Positions 9,051 to 17,002 of a DNA stretch of 52,708 nucleotides are shown here, piece after piece (the stretch's first letter is position 1; every line of letters begins with the position of its first letter). Origin of the DNA: Bacteroides sp. 224 (GTDB lineage Bacteria; Bacteroidota; Bacteroidia; Bacteroidales; Bacteroidaceae); NCBI RefSeq assembly GCF_010500995.1, contig NZ_QVMK01000041.1, positions 1 through 52,708 of the forward strand, read 5' to 3'. Made by a program: the position numbers and the translations under genes. The notes below the pieces were generated by a model, which saw nothing but the letters and a program-made list of their open reading frames with translations, was not told where the DNA came from and did no database searches.

Positions 9051-9269
9051 TTAGCCCAGGGTATAGCGAGTGAAGATAGTGAGAACCCTGTCATTTTTTT
9101 TGTATACACCTTTGAATTGACTTCTTAGTGCTTTTATTTTCGCGTTGAATGATTCCGCCGAAGCATTAGTGAGTCTTTCCTTGAAATAGTTGATGATTGT
9201 TCGGTTGTGGTTTTCAAATGTTTCCAGTAAACATACAAAAAGAAAATGTTTTAAAGAAAAACATTTCAT
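9051..9269 (-). pseudogene. ISL3-family transposase C-terminal remnant
   Basis: On the minus strand the block NYFKERLTNASAESFNAK followed by ALRSQFKGV is the conserved C-terminal DDE region of ISL3-family (IS204/IS1001/IS1165) transposases. Only about 40 residues resemble the family. The upstream catalytic part is missing and the sequence after FKGV leaves the expected frame, so this is a dead fragment. It shows that an insertion sequence once occupied this spot. Confidence 0.8.
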
Positions 9270-9866
9270 TAAAACATTAATAACTGCTAATGCTTAAAAT
9301 CTTATTTCTTTGCGAAGTAATCTACAAATACGGGAACAGACAAGAATATCCGACCTTTTGTTTACAAGTTGCAATAAAAAAAGAGTAAATAGTATGTGTA
9401 CACTAAATACTTGCCACTAAATCCCCATTAGGAGATTCACGTACCTTATTAATTCTGCCAATGGGTTGTTTATATAAGAATATTGAAGAGGTAGAAGTAC
9501 TTGATTAGTCCCCTGCAATATAGTTTTTCGTTTTGCAAGATAAAATATAGTTTGGTCGGACCTAACGAGGCAAATGGTCGGACCTAATTATTGAAAAGGT
9601 CCGACCTAATGTCGCGTTAGGTCCGACCTTTTGAAAAGCCCCGAGTTGACTCTGAATATCTGCTATTTCCTGAAAATATTGTTCCCCTAAAGCACGCATT
9701 ACCAACGATCGTTTTCATGTACAAAAGCTTTATTACGATACACAGGATGACTTGCGCGTAACTTACCGTTGGATGGCCAGAAATTTGGAGAATGAAGAAG
9801 TGTAGAGAAGAAAAAAACAGTATATTCGGACTGATCTGGGAAATGTGGGTCTGAATTGAAAAATAT
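9270..9866. other. Gene-poor intergenic region
   Basis: About 600 bases hold no convincing gene. They contain the phased palindromic cluster at 9554-9628 and AT-rich sequence. Short open frames here have no family features. Confidence 0.5.
9554..9628. repeat. Palindromic GGTCSGACC word, four copies at exact 22-bp spacing
   Basis: GGTCGGACC starts at 9554 and 9576; its reverse complement GGTCCGACC starts at 9598 and 9620. The four starts are exactly 22 bases apart. Each word is a near-perfect palindrome (GGTC, centre base, GACC), and the intervening bases are unrelated AT-rich sequence. The same architecture with other words recurs at 26315 and 35311. Confidence 0.85.
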
Positions 9867-9888
9867 AAAAGCCGCAATTGCGGCTTTT
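9867..9888 (-). terminator. Intrinsic terminator after the tRNA-Val pair
   Basis: GCCGC at 9871-9875 and GCGGC at 9880-9884 form a 5-bp GC stem with an AATT loop, flanked by A4 and T4, extended by A-T pairs. Read on the minus strand it ends in a T run directly after the downstream tRNA gene. The symmetric form could also stop plus-strand transcription. Confidence 0.75.
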
Positions 9889-9894
9889 ATAAAG

Positions 9895-9969
9895 TGGGCG
9901 CTAACGGATTCGAACCGCTGACCCTCTGGGTGTAAACCAGATGCTCTGAACCAGCTGAGCTAAGCGCCC
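9895..9969 (-). tRNA. tRNA-Val (anticodon UAC), copy 2 in transcript order
   Basis: The reverse complement folds into a 75-nt cloverleaf: acceptor stem GGGCGCT paired with AGCGCCC, anticodon stem TCTGG/CCAGA with loop TTTACAC giving anticodon TAC, and T loop GTTCGAATC. The discriminator base is A and CCA is not encoded. It decodes GUA and other valine codons. Confidence 0.95.
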
Positions 9970-10003
9970 GGAGATTTTGATTTTGAAAGTGTCGATTTTT
10001 AAG

Positions 10004-10078
10004 TGGGCGCTAACGGATTCGAACCGCTGACCCTCTGGGTGTAAACCAGATGCTCTGAACCAGCTGAGCTAAGCGCCC
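10004..10078 (-). tRNA. tRNA-Val (anticodon UAC), copy 1 in transcript order
   Basis: It is identical over 75 nt to the tRNA at 9895-9969 and 34 bases upstream of it on the minus strand, so the two are very likely one transcript. CCA is not encoded. The short spacer between them is AT rich. Confidence 0.95.
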
Positions 10079-10257
10079 GTACACTTTCGTTTCAAAAGCG
10101 ATGCAAAGATACGGCTTAAAATGAAATCTCCAAAGAAAACTGCGTTTTTTTATGAAAAAACTTTTTAAGAGCTATTCCTGGGCTTCTGTTTCGGCTTATT
10201 TGATACCCTACATACAAACTTTTTTCTTTTCATTACTTATAACTCAGGGAAAAACGT

Positions 10258-10265
10258 TAATTTTG
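10258..10265 (+). promoter_or_regulatory. -7 box for purB
   Basis: TAATTTTG fits TAnnTTTG and is 27 bases before the purB ATG. Confidence 0.5.
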
Positions 10266-10292
10266 CGGTCTGACAAATTTCGATAGGAAAGT

Positions 10293-11639
10293 ATGGAATT
10301 GGATATATTAACAGCGATCTCACCCATTGATGGTCGTTACAGAGGTAAGGCCGAGGCTTTAGCAGGATATTTCTCCGAATATGCACTAATAAAATACAGA
10401 GTACAAGTAGAAATTGAATACTTTATTGCTTTGTGTGAGTTGCCTTTGCCGCAACTGAAGGGTGTGACACCTGAAGTATATAACTCCCTTAGAGATATTT
10501 ACCGCAACTTTACAGAAGAGAATGCACAACGTGTAAAAGCGATTGAAAGTGTAACTAATCATGATGTGAAAGCTGTAGAGTACTTTATCAAAGAAGAATT
10601 TGATAGGATAGGAGGGCTCGATGCTTATAAAGAGTTTATTCATTTTGGATTAACTTCACAAGATATCAATAACACTTCTGTTCCTTTATCTATAAAAGAA
10701 GCATTGGAGAAAGTGTACTATCCTCTTTTAGAAGAGTTGATTGGTCAACTGAAAGAATATGCAAACGACTGGGAGAATATTCCGATGCTTGCCAAAACTC
10801 ATGGGCAGCCAGCCTCGCCTACACGGTTGGGGAAAGAAGTAATGGTGTTTGTCTATCGGTTGGAGCGTCAGTTGAATGTGTTAAAAGCATCTCCGCTTAC
10901 TGCTAAGTTTGGTGGGGCTACAGGTAATTATAATGCTCATAAAGTGGCTTACCCGGCTACTGACTGGAAAGCCTTTGGGAATAAGTTTGTAGTAGGTAAT
11001 CTCGGATTGGAACGAGAGGAATATACTACACAGATATCTAATTATGATAGCCTGTCTGCTGTTTTTGATGGAATGAAACGTTTAAATACAATCATGATAG
11101 ATATGAATCGCGATTTCTGGCAATACATATCTATGGAGTACTTTAAGCAAAAAATCAAAGCTGGTGAAGTCGGTTCCAGTGCAATGCCTCATAAGGTAAA
11201 TCCTATTGATTTCGAAAATGCTGAAGGTAACTTAGGTATTGCAAATGCAATATTGGAGCATCTGGCAGCTAAATTGCCAATATCTCGTTTACAGCGCGAC
11301 CTGACAGATTCGACTGTGCTGCGTAATGTAGGTGTGCCTTTCGGACATGCTGTTATTGCAATCGGCAGTTCACTGAAAGGATTACGTAAGTTGTTATTAA
11401 ATGAATCGGCTATATATAATGATTTGGATAATTGTTGGAGTGTAGTGGCAGAAGCTATACAAACCATTCTGCGTCGTGAAGCGTACCCTAATCCTTATGA
11501 AGCTTTAAAAGCCTTAACCAGAACTAATGAAGCTATAACAGAAAAATCAATAAAAGAATTTATTGAAGGACTGGATGTTAGCGAAGAAATAAAGAAAGAA
11601 CTAAGAGTGATTACTCCTCATACTTATACTGGAGTTTGA
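10293..11639 (+). CDS. purB: Adenylosuccinate lyase
   Basis: A 448-residue enzyme of the fumarase/aspartase superfamily that cleaves adenylosuccinate to AMP and SAICAR to AICAR, releasing fumarate in purine synthesis. The start MELDILTAISPIDGRY is that of the bacterial PurB subgroup. The catalytic signature loop GSSAMPHKVNPIDFE lies near residues 293-307, and the active-site TSQDINNTS and THGQPASPT motifs are intact. It acts as a cytoplasmic homotetramer. It heads a co-oriented group with rluB and asnS, and has a TAnnTTTG box 27 bases upstream. Length and motifs are normal. Confidence 0.97.
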   Translation: MELDILTAISPIDGRYRGKAEALAGYFSEYALIKYRVQVEIEYFIALCELPLPQLKGVTPEVYNSLRDIYRNFTEENAQRVKAIESVTNHDVKAVEYFIKEEFDRIGGLDAYKEFIHFGLTSQDINNTSVPLSIKEALEKVYYPLLEELIGQLKEYANDWENIPMLAKTHGQPASPTRLGKEVMVFVYRLERQLNVLKASPLTAKFGGATGNYNAHKVAYPATDWKAFGNKFVVGNLGLEREEYTTQISNYDSLSAVFDGMKRLNTIMIDMNRDFWQYISMEYFKQKIKAGEVGSSAMPHKVNPIDFENAEGNLGIANAILEHLAAKLPISRLQRDLTDSTVLRNVGVPFGHAVIAIGSSLKGLRKLLLNESAIYNDLDNCWSVVAEAIQTILRREAYPNPYEALKALTRTNEAITEKSIKEFIEGLDVSEEIKKELRVITPHTYTGV

Positions 11640-11705
11640 GCTAATTAAATTAAAATGTATTATAGGCCGTGAGGTCAAAAGTGTAATTTTATTCGAATAA
11701 AAAGT

Positions 11706-13211
11706 ATGAATACTGGAAATGAAAACTGGCAGGAAAACCCTCAGGGAGAAGATGCCAACCGTGATGGTAACAGAGATGATTTCAACCGTTGGGATAATAA
11801 CCGGTCCTACAACAGAGACAGTAGCTATAACCGTGAAGAACGTTCTAATAGTTCTTATGGGGATCGCCCAAAACGTCCAAGGTTTAATCGTGAAGCAGGA
11901 GGAAGCGAACAGCGTAGTAGTTATAATAGCTACGACCGTCCTCAACGAACCTACAATCGTGAAGGGGGTGAAAGATCTTATAATCGCGAAGGTGGTAATC
12001 GCCCATCTTATAACCGCGAGGGAGGAGAGAGGTCTTCTTACAATCGTTCTTACTATAATCGCGAAGGTGGCGACCGTCCTTATCGTCCAAGATTTAATCG
12101 TGAAGGAGGCGAGCAAAACAGCGGATATAATAATAACCGTTTTGATCGTCCACAACGTTCCTATAATAACAATAGGGAAGATAAACCTTGGAGAAGCAAT
12201 AATGGTGAAGACCGTAGGAGTCAGTACGGAAATACAGAACGTAAACCGTGGCAAAATAATTCGGGAGACGGTGGCGATAGACCCCGATTCCGCAAGCCAA
12301 ATACAGGTTATGGTAATTCATCATACGACAATAGAGGCGGCGGTGATCGTCCTTATCGTCCGAGATATAATAATGATGGTAGATCTCAAGGGTTCCAGCG
12401 CCCCGTACGTCGTGATTCCAATTATGATCCCAATGCTAAATATACAAGGAAGAAACAAATAGAATATAAAGAGCAATTTGTAGACCCGAATGAGCCGATT
12501 CGTTTGAATAAATTCATGGCAAATGCTGGTGTGTGCTCTCGTAGAGAGGCAGATGAATTTATTACAGCCGGAGCAGTATCTGTAAACGGTGAAGTAGTAA
12601 CTGAATTGGGTACCAAGATTAAACGTTCGGATGTTGTGAAGTTTCATGATGAAGCGGTCAGTGTAGAGCGTAAAATGTATATCCTTTTGAATAAACCGAA
12701 AGATTGTGTAACAACTTCGGATGATCCACAATCACGTCTTACTGTAATGGATTTGGTAAAAGGGGCCTGCAATGAGCGTATTTACCCGGTTGGTCGTTTG
12801 GACCGTAATACTACAGGTGTATTGCTGTTGACAAATGATGGAGATTTGGCTTCAAAACTTACTCACCCTAAGTTCTTGAAGAAGAAAATCTATTATGTGA
12901 CAACTGATAAGAATGTAACAAAAGCGGATATGGATCAGATTGCGGCTGGTGTTAAACTGGATGATGAAACAGAAATTAATGCCGATGCAATCAGCTATAC
13001 AGATGAAATAAAACGCAACCTGATAGGTATTGAAATTCATTCAGGGCAAAACCGTATTGTGCGTCGTATCTTCGAATCACTTGGCTATAAAGTAATGAAG
13101 CTGGATCGTGTGTACTTTGCCGGTTTAACTAAGAAAGGTCTTAAACGTGGCGATTGGAGATATCTGACAGAGAATGAAGTGAGCTACCTACGTATGGGCT
13201 CTTTCAACTAA
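11706..13211 (+). CDS. rluB: 23S rRNA pseudouridine synthase, RluB/RsuA family, with long R/N/G/Y-rich N-terminus
   Basis: A 501-residue protein in two parts. Residues 1-245 are low complexity, rich in Arg, Asn, Gly, Tyr and Ser, with repeated YNREGG and RPYRPR units. Residues 265-315 form an S4 RNA-binding domain (RLNKFMANAGVCSRREADE), and the rest is the RsuA/RluB/E/F catalytic domain with Asp366 in GRLDRNTTGVLLLTNDGDL. It probably converts one uridine in the large-subunit rRNA to pseudouridine. The disordered arginine-rich tail likely adds nonspecific RNA binding; such tails occur on Bacteroidetes members of this family. It lies 66 bp after purB and 30 bp before asnS on the same strand. 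Confidence 0.9.
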   Translation: MNTGNENWQENPQGEDANRDGNRDDFNRWDNNRSYNRDSSYNREERSNSSYGDRPKRPRFNREAGGSEQRSSYNSYDRPQRTYNREGGERSYNREGGNRPSYNREGGERSSYNRSYYNREGGDRPYRPRFNREGGEQNSGYNNNRFDRPQRSYNNNREDKPWRSNNGEDRRSQYGNTERKPWQNNSGDGGDRPRFRKPNTGYGNSSYDNRGGGDRPYRPRYNNDGRSQGFQRPVRRDSNYDPNAKYTRKKQIEYKEQFVDPNEPIRLNKFMANAGVCSRREADEFITAGAVSVNGEVVTELGTKIKRSDVVKFHDEAVSVERKMYILLNKPKDCVTTSDDPQSRLTVMDLVKGACNERIYPVGRLDRNTTGVLLLTNDGDLASKLTHPKFLKKKIYYVTTDKNVTKADMDQIAAGVKLDDETEINADAISYTDEIKRNLIGIEIHSGQNRIVRRIFESLGYKVMKLDRVYFAGLTKKGLKRGDWRYLTENEVSYLRMGSFN

Positions 13212-13241
13212 CAAATTTCAATTTTCAACTTATTAAAAATT

Positions 13242-14669
13242 ATGGAAAAAATCAGTAGAACAAAGATTGTTGACTTATTGGCTGCCGAAGAATTCGGAGT
13301 AAAAGTCAATGTGAAAGGTTGGGTACGTACCCGCAGAGGTAGTAAACAAGTTAATTTCATTGCGTTAAATGATGGTTCTACAGTAAATAATATACAGATA
13401 GTAGTTGATTTAGCTAATTTTGATGAGGAGATGTTGAAGCTCATCACTACCGGAGCTTGTATAAGCGTAAACGGAATATTGATTGAATCAGTTGGCTCTG
13501 GACAAAAGGCGGAAGTGCAAGCTGGCGAGATAGAAGTGTTGGGTACTTGTGATAATACATATCCGCTTCAAAAGAAGGGGCACACATTGGAGTTTCTTCG
13601 AGAGGTGGCACATCTTCGCCCGCGCACCAATACGTTTGGAGCTGTTTTCCGTATTCGCCATCACATGGCTATGGCTATTCATCGTTTCTTTCATGAGAAA
13701 GGTTTTTTCTATTTCAATACACCTATTATAACAGGATCAGATTGTGAAGGAGCCGGACAAATGTTTCAGGTTACTACCATGAATCTGTATGATTTGAAAA
13801 AGGATGATGCCGGTACTATAGATTATAGTAACGACTTTTTCGGAAAGCAAACCAGCTTAACTGTATCCGGGCAATTGGAAGGGGAATTGGCGGCGATGGC
13901 ATTGGGTGCTATCTATACATTTGGTCCTACTTTCCGTGCGGAAAATTCGAATACTCCTCGTCACCTTGCGGAGTTTTGGATGATTGAACCCGAAATGGCT
14001 TTTTATGAAATCGACGAGAATATGCAGTTAGCGGAAGATTTTATTAAATACTGTATACAGTGGGCTTTGGATAACTGTATGGATGATATTCAGTTCTTGA
14101 ACGGTGCCAGAAAACATCTTTATAAGAATGAAGAAACAGACGATCTTGTAGAACGTTTGAGATTTATTCTGGATCGTGACTTTGTGCGTCTGACTTATAC
14201 AGAAGGAGTTCAGATTCTGGAAAAAGCAGTAGCAGATGGTCATAAGTTTGAGTATCCCATTTTCTGGGGAGCAGACCTTGCTTCAGAGCACGAACGTTAT
14301 TTGGTGGAACGTCACTTCAATGCACCTGTAATTCTGACTGACTATCCTAAGGAAATCAAATCATTCTATATGAAACAGAATGAAGATGGAAAGACAGTAC
14401 GTGCCATGGATGTACTCTTCCCGAAAATCGGAGAGATTATTGGAGGTTCACAACGTGAAGAAGATTACGAAAAGCTTTCTCGTCGTGCTAAAGAAATGGG
14501 TGTGCCCGAAAAGGATATATGGTGGTATATGGATACCCGTCGTTTTGGAACGGCTCCTCACTCTGGTTTTGGTTTGGGTTTTGAACGTTTGTTATTGTTC
14601 GTAACAGGTATGAATAATATTCGCGACGTGATTCCATTCCCGCGTACCCCCAATAATGCGGAATTCTAA
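13242..14669 (+). CDS. asnS: Asparaginyl-tRNA synthetase
   Basis: A 475-residue class IIb aminoacyl-tRNA synthetase that charges tRNA-Asn. An N-terminal OB-fold anticodon-binding domain (VNVKGWVRTRRGSKQVNFI) precedes the class II core. Motif 2, FRAENSNTPRHLAEFWMI, begins near residue 231, and motif 3, GFGLGFERLLLF, near 441. The usual bacterial AsnRS ending, NIRDVIPFPRTPNNAEF, is complete. It ends in a hairpin terminator. Cotranscription with rluB is likely given the 30-bp gap. Confidence 0.97.
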   Translation: MEKISRTKIVDLLAAEEFGVKVNVKGWVRTRRGSKQVNFIALNDGSTVNNIQIVVDLANFDEEMLKLITTGACISVNGILIESVGSGQKAEVQAGEIEVLGTCDNTYPLQKKGHTLEFLREVAHLRPRTNTFGAVFRIRHHMAMAIHRFFHEKGFFYFNTPIITGSDCEGAGQMFQVTTMNLYDLKKDDAGTIDYSNDFFGKQTSLTVSGQLEGELAAMALGAIYTFGPTFRAENSNTPRHLAEFWMIEPEMAFYEIDENMQLAEDFIKYCIQWALDNCMDDIQFLNGARKHLYKNEETDDLVERLRFILDRDFVRLTYTEGVQILEKAVADGHKFEYPIFWGADLASEHERYLVERHFNAPVILTDYPKEIKSFYMKQNEDGKTVRAMDVLFPKIGEIIGGSQREEDYEKLSRRAKEMGVPEKDIWWYMDTRRFGTAPHSGFGLGFERLLLFVTGMNNIRDVIPFPRTPNNAEF

Positions 14670-14693
14670 AAAACTATTATCATAGAAATAAAG

Positions 14694-14724
14694 AAAGAGA
14701 GGATTTAGGTTCTCTCTTTTTTTT
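14694..14724 (+). terminator. Terminator after asnS
   Basis: AAAGAGAG at 14694-14701 pairs with CTCTCTTT at 14712-14719 (8 bp, 10-base loop) and is followed directly by a T run. It sits 25 bases after the asnS stop. Confidence 0.75.
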
Positions 14725-14820
14725 GTGACATTATGGCAAAATAGATCAAAGAAAAGCTATCGGCAGTTGGAGCGAATGGTGTCAGAGCATGACAGCTTTG
14801 CCAAAAAAAGAAAAGATTAG

Positions 14821-14851
14821 TTTGCCAATTCAAAGAAAAGCTGTACTTTTG
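14821..14851 (+). promoter_or_regulatory. Promoter of the rplM-rpsI operon
   Basis: TTTG at 14821-14824 and TACTTTTG at 14844-14851 match the Bacteroidetes -33 and -7 elements with a 19-base spacer, the best-formed promoter in the window. The predicted leader to the rplM start is about 120 bases. Confidence 0.7.
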
Positions 14852-14897
14852 CAAGCCGATTATTATCTAGGATTAGATAAGAGATTAATTCATAGCG

Positions 14898-14931
14898 ACT
14901 TAGCACATCCTTTGTCCGGGGAAAGTTAAGT
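14898..14931 (+). promoter_or_regulatory. Candidate structured leader of rplM
   Basis: In the untranslated leader, ACTTA at 14898-14902 pairs with TAAGT at 14927-14931 and CTTT at 14910-14913 with AAAG at 14922-14925, leaving a GTCCGGGG loop. Leaders of ribosomal operons are often bound by their own product, here L13; that role is inference. Confidence 0.4.
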
Positions 14932-14979
14932 GGTGGTGAAGTTTTATTTAGTAGTAACAATTAAAACAAAAAATTAAGA

Positions 14980-15441
14980 GTGGATACTTTAAGTTACAAG
15001 ACCATTTCTGCAAACAAAGCAACTGCAACAAAAGAATGGGTTGTGGTTGATGCAACCGATCAGGTATTAGGCCGTCTCGGTTCAAAAGTTGCGAAACTGT
15101 TGAGAGGTAAGTATAAACCAAACTTTACTCCTCACGTAGATTGTGGTGATAATGTAATCATTATCAATGCAGACAAAGTTAAATTAACCGGTAACAAATG
15201 GACTGATAGAGTTTATCTTTCATACACCGGATATCCTGGCGGTCAGAGAGAAATGACTCCTGCTCGTTTGCAAGCCAAACCTAATGGCCATGATAAGTTG
15301 ATGAGAAAAGTAGTAAAGGGTATGCTTCCTAAGAATAAGTTGGGAGCTAAATTATTAGGCAATATGTACGTGTATGCAGGTAGCGAACACAAACATGAAG
15401 CACAAAGCCCTAAAACAATTGATTTAAACTTACTTAAATAA
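14980..15441 (+). CDS. rplM: 50S ribosomal protein L13 (uL13)
   Basis: A 153-residue ribosomal protein that binds 23S rRNA early in large-subunit assembly. WVVVDATDQVLGRLGSKVAK and KMLPKNKLG-like KGMLPKNKLGAKLL with MYVYAGSEHKHEAQ are diagnostic. The start codon is GTG at 14980, giving MDTLSYKTISANK, the usual Bacteroidetes N-terminus; no ATG in frame would fit. It is followed by rpsI after six bases, the common rplM-rpsI operon. Confidence 0.97.
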   Translation: MDTLSYKTISANKATATKEWVVVDATDQVLGRLGSKVAKLLRGKYKPNFTPHVDCGDNVIIINADKVKLTGNKWTDRVYLSYTGYPGGQREMTPARLQAKPNGHDKLMRKVVKGMLPKNKLGAKLLGNMYVYAGSEHKHEAQSPKTIDLNLLK

Positions 15442-15447
15442 GATAGA

Positions 15448-15834
15448 ATGGAAGTAGTAAACGCATTAGGAAGACGTAAACGTGCAATTGCTCGCATTTA
15501 TGTAAGCGAAGGAACAGGAAAAATCACAATTAATAAGAGAGATCTTACACAATATTTCCCTTCTTCTATCCTTCAGTATGTAGTGAAACAGCCATTAAAC
15601 AAACTGGGTGTTGCTGAAAAATATGACATCAAAGTAAATCTGTGTGGCGGTGGCTTTACCGGTCAATCGCAAGCAGTTCGTTTGGCTATCTCACGCGCAT
15701 TAGTGAAGATCAATCCGGAAGATAAATCAGCTCTTCGCGCAGAAGGCTTTATGACTCGTGACCCACGTTCTGTAGAGCGTAAGAAAGCTGGTCAGCCAAA
15801 AGCTCGTAAGAGATTCCAGTTCAGTAAGCGCTAA
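15448..15834 (+). CDS. rpsI: 30S ribosomal protein S9 (uS9)
   Basis: A 128-residue protein of the small subunit whose C-terminal tail reaches the P-site tRNA. ALGRRKRAIARIYV, GGGFTGQSQAVRLAISRAL and the basic ending KARKRFQFSKR are all present. It is six bases downstream of rplM and cotranscribed with it. Length is normal. Confidence 0.97.
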   Translation: MEVVNALGRRKRAIARIYVSEGTGKITINKRDLTQYFPSSILQYVVKQPLNKLGVAEKYDIKVNLCGGGFTGQSQAVRLAISRALVKINPEDKSALRAEGFMTRDPRSVERKKAGQPKARKRFQFSKR

Positions 15835-15860
15835 TATTATTTACGATTTAGCCATTTACT

Positions 15861-15907
15861 ATTTACGATTGAAATTACAATCATTTATTAATCGTCTAAT
15901 CGTAAAT
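15861..15907. repeat. AT-rich inverted repeat downstream of rpsI
   Basis: ATTTACGATT at 15861-15870 and its complement AATCGTAAAT at 15898-15907 form 10-bp arms around a 27-base loop. Further partial copies of TTACGATT lie at 15841-15848. Such AT-rich inverted repeats recur in the window between genes of one operon (16871, 39341). Confidence 0.6.
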
Positions 15908-15936
15908 TGTCGAATTGTAAATATTCAGGTTTAGTA

Positions 15937-15983
15937 TCTAAACCACTGAGATCCCCCTTTGGCTACTCAGCGGTTGGTTTAGA
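15937..15983 (+). promoter_or_regulatory. Candidate structured leader of rpsB
   Basis: TCTAAACCA at 15937-15945 pairs perfectly with TGGTTTAGA at 15975-15983, and the next CTGAG (15946-15950) pairs with CTCAG (15966-15970), leaving a 4-base bulge and a 15-base loop. The hairpin ends 40 bases before the rpsB start. It lacks a T run, so it is more like an RNA regulatory element, possibly an S2 binding site, than a terminator. Confidence 0.5.
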
Positions 15984-16022
15984 AAAACAAAAAAGAAAGT
16001 AAACGAATTAAAGAATAAAAAA

Positions 16023-16856
16023 ATGTCAAGAACAAATTTTGATACATTATTAGAAGCCGGTTCACACTTCGGACACCTTAAGAGAAAGTGGAATCCTGCT
16101 ATGGCTCCTTATATCTTCATGGAACGCAATGGTATTCATATCATTGACCTCCACAAAACTGTTGCTAAAGTTGACGAAGCTGCTGATGCTTTGAAACAAA
16201 TCGCAAAATCGGGCAAGAAAATACTTTTTGTTGCTACTAAAAAACAAGCTAAACAAGTAGTTGCTGAGAAAGCTGCTGCTGTAAATATGCCATACGTTAT
16301 CGAACGTTGGCCGGGTGGTATGTTAACTAACTTCCCTACTATCCGTAAGGCTGTTAAGAAAATGGCTACTATCGATAAATTAACTAACGACGGTACATAC
16401 TCTAACCTTTCAAAAAGAGAAGTACTTCAAATTTCACGTCAACGTGCTAAATTGGAAAAGAACTTAGGTTCAATTGCCGATTTAACTCGTCTGCCTTCTG
16501 CATTGTTCGTTGTTGACGTAATGAAAGAACACATTGCAGTACGCGAAGCTAACCGTTTGGGTATTCCTGTATTTGGTATCGTTGATACTAATTCAGATCC
16601 TTCAAACATCGATTTCGTAATCCCGGCTAATGATGACGCTACAAAATCAGTAGAAGTTATTATGGCTGCATGTTGCGATGCTATTGCTGAAGGCCTTGAA
16701 GAAAGAAAAGCTGAAAAAGTTGATATGGAAGCAGCAGGCGAAGCTCCGGCAGCCAAAGGCAAGAGAAAATCAACTAAAGCAAGATTAGACAAGTCGGACG
16801 AAGAAGCTATTAACGCAGCTAAAGCGGCAGCTTTTATTAAAGAAGACGAAGCATAA
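16023..16856 (+). CDS. rpsB: 30S ribosomal protein S2 (uS2)
   Basis: A 277-residue small-subunit protein that binds late in assembly and contacts S1. The starts NFDTLLEAGSHFGHLKRKWNP and WPGGMLTNFPTIRKAV are diagnostic. The C-terminus has an acidic, Ala- and Lys-rich extension typical of Bacteroidetes. It is cotranscribed with tsf across a 146-bp spacer that carries an inverted repeat. Confidence 0.97.
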   Translation: MSRTNFDTLLEAGSHFGHLKRKWNPAMAPYIFMERNGIHIIDLHKTVAKVDEAADALKQIAKSGKKILFVATKKQAKQVVAEKAAAVNMPYVIERWPGGMLTNFPTIRKAVKKMATIDKLTNDGTYSNLSKREVLQISRQRAKLEKNLGSIADLTRLPSALFVVDVMKEHIAVREANRLGIPVFGIVDTNSDPSNIDFVIPANDDATKSVEVIMAACCDAIAEGLEERKAEKVDMEAAGEAPAAKGKRKSTKARLDKSDEEAINAAKAAAFIKEDEA

Positions 16857-16870
16857 TAAATACAATTATG

Positions 16871-16984
16871 AATTAATAATTTAGAATTTAGAATGGAATG
16901 CCTTCTTTGACACTTTGTTCTGAATTCTAAATTGTTGTTTTTACTCTTTCTCTCTTCTCTCTAATTAACTCTAAATTATTAATT
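16871..16984. repeat. AT-rich inverted repeat between rpsB and tsf
   Basis: AATTAATAATTTAGA at 16871-16885 is perfectly complementary to 16970-16984 (15 bp), with an inner pair formed by AATTTAGAAT and ATTCTAAATT copies. It fills nearly the whole spacer, so it would form a long hairpin in the mRNA and could set the rpsB to tsf ratio or act as a small non-autonomous element. Confidence 0.6.
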
Positions 16985-17002
16985 CTAAATTAAAACAAAG
17001 AT

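Noticed and set aside
9554..9628. CRISPR array
   Set aside because: Repeat words are only 9 bases with 13-base spacers; CRISPR repeats are 23-47 bases with 26-72-base spacers, and no cas gene is present. The same applies to 26315 and 35311.
9617..9877. Minus-strand open frame between the repeat cluster and the tRNAs
   Set aside because: It has hydrophobic low-information sequence, no family features, and runs through the terminator of the tRNA-Val pair.
11601..12462. Long open frames antisense to and in another frame of the RluB N-terminus
   Set aside because: They arise from the repetitive codons of the R/N/G/Y-rich region and encode low-complexity Ile/Thr or Val/Ile repeats with no start context.
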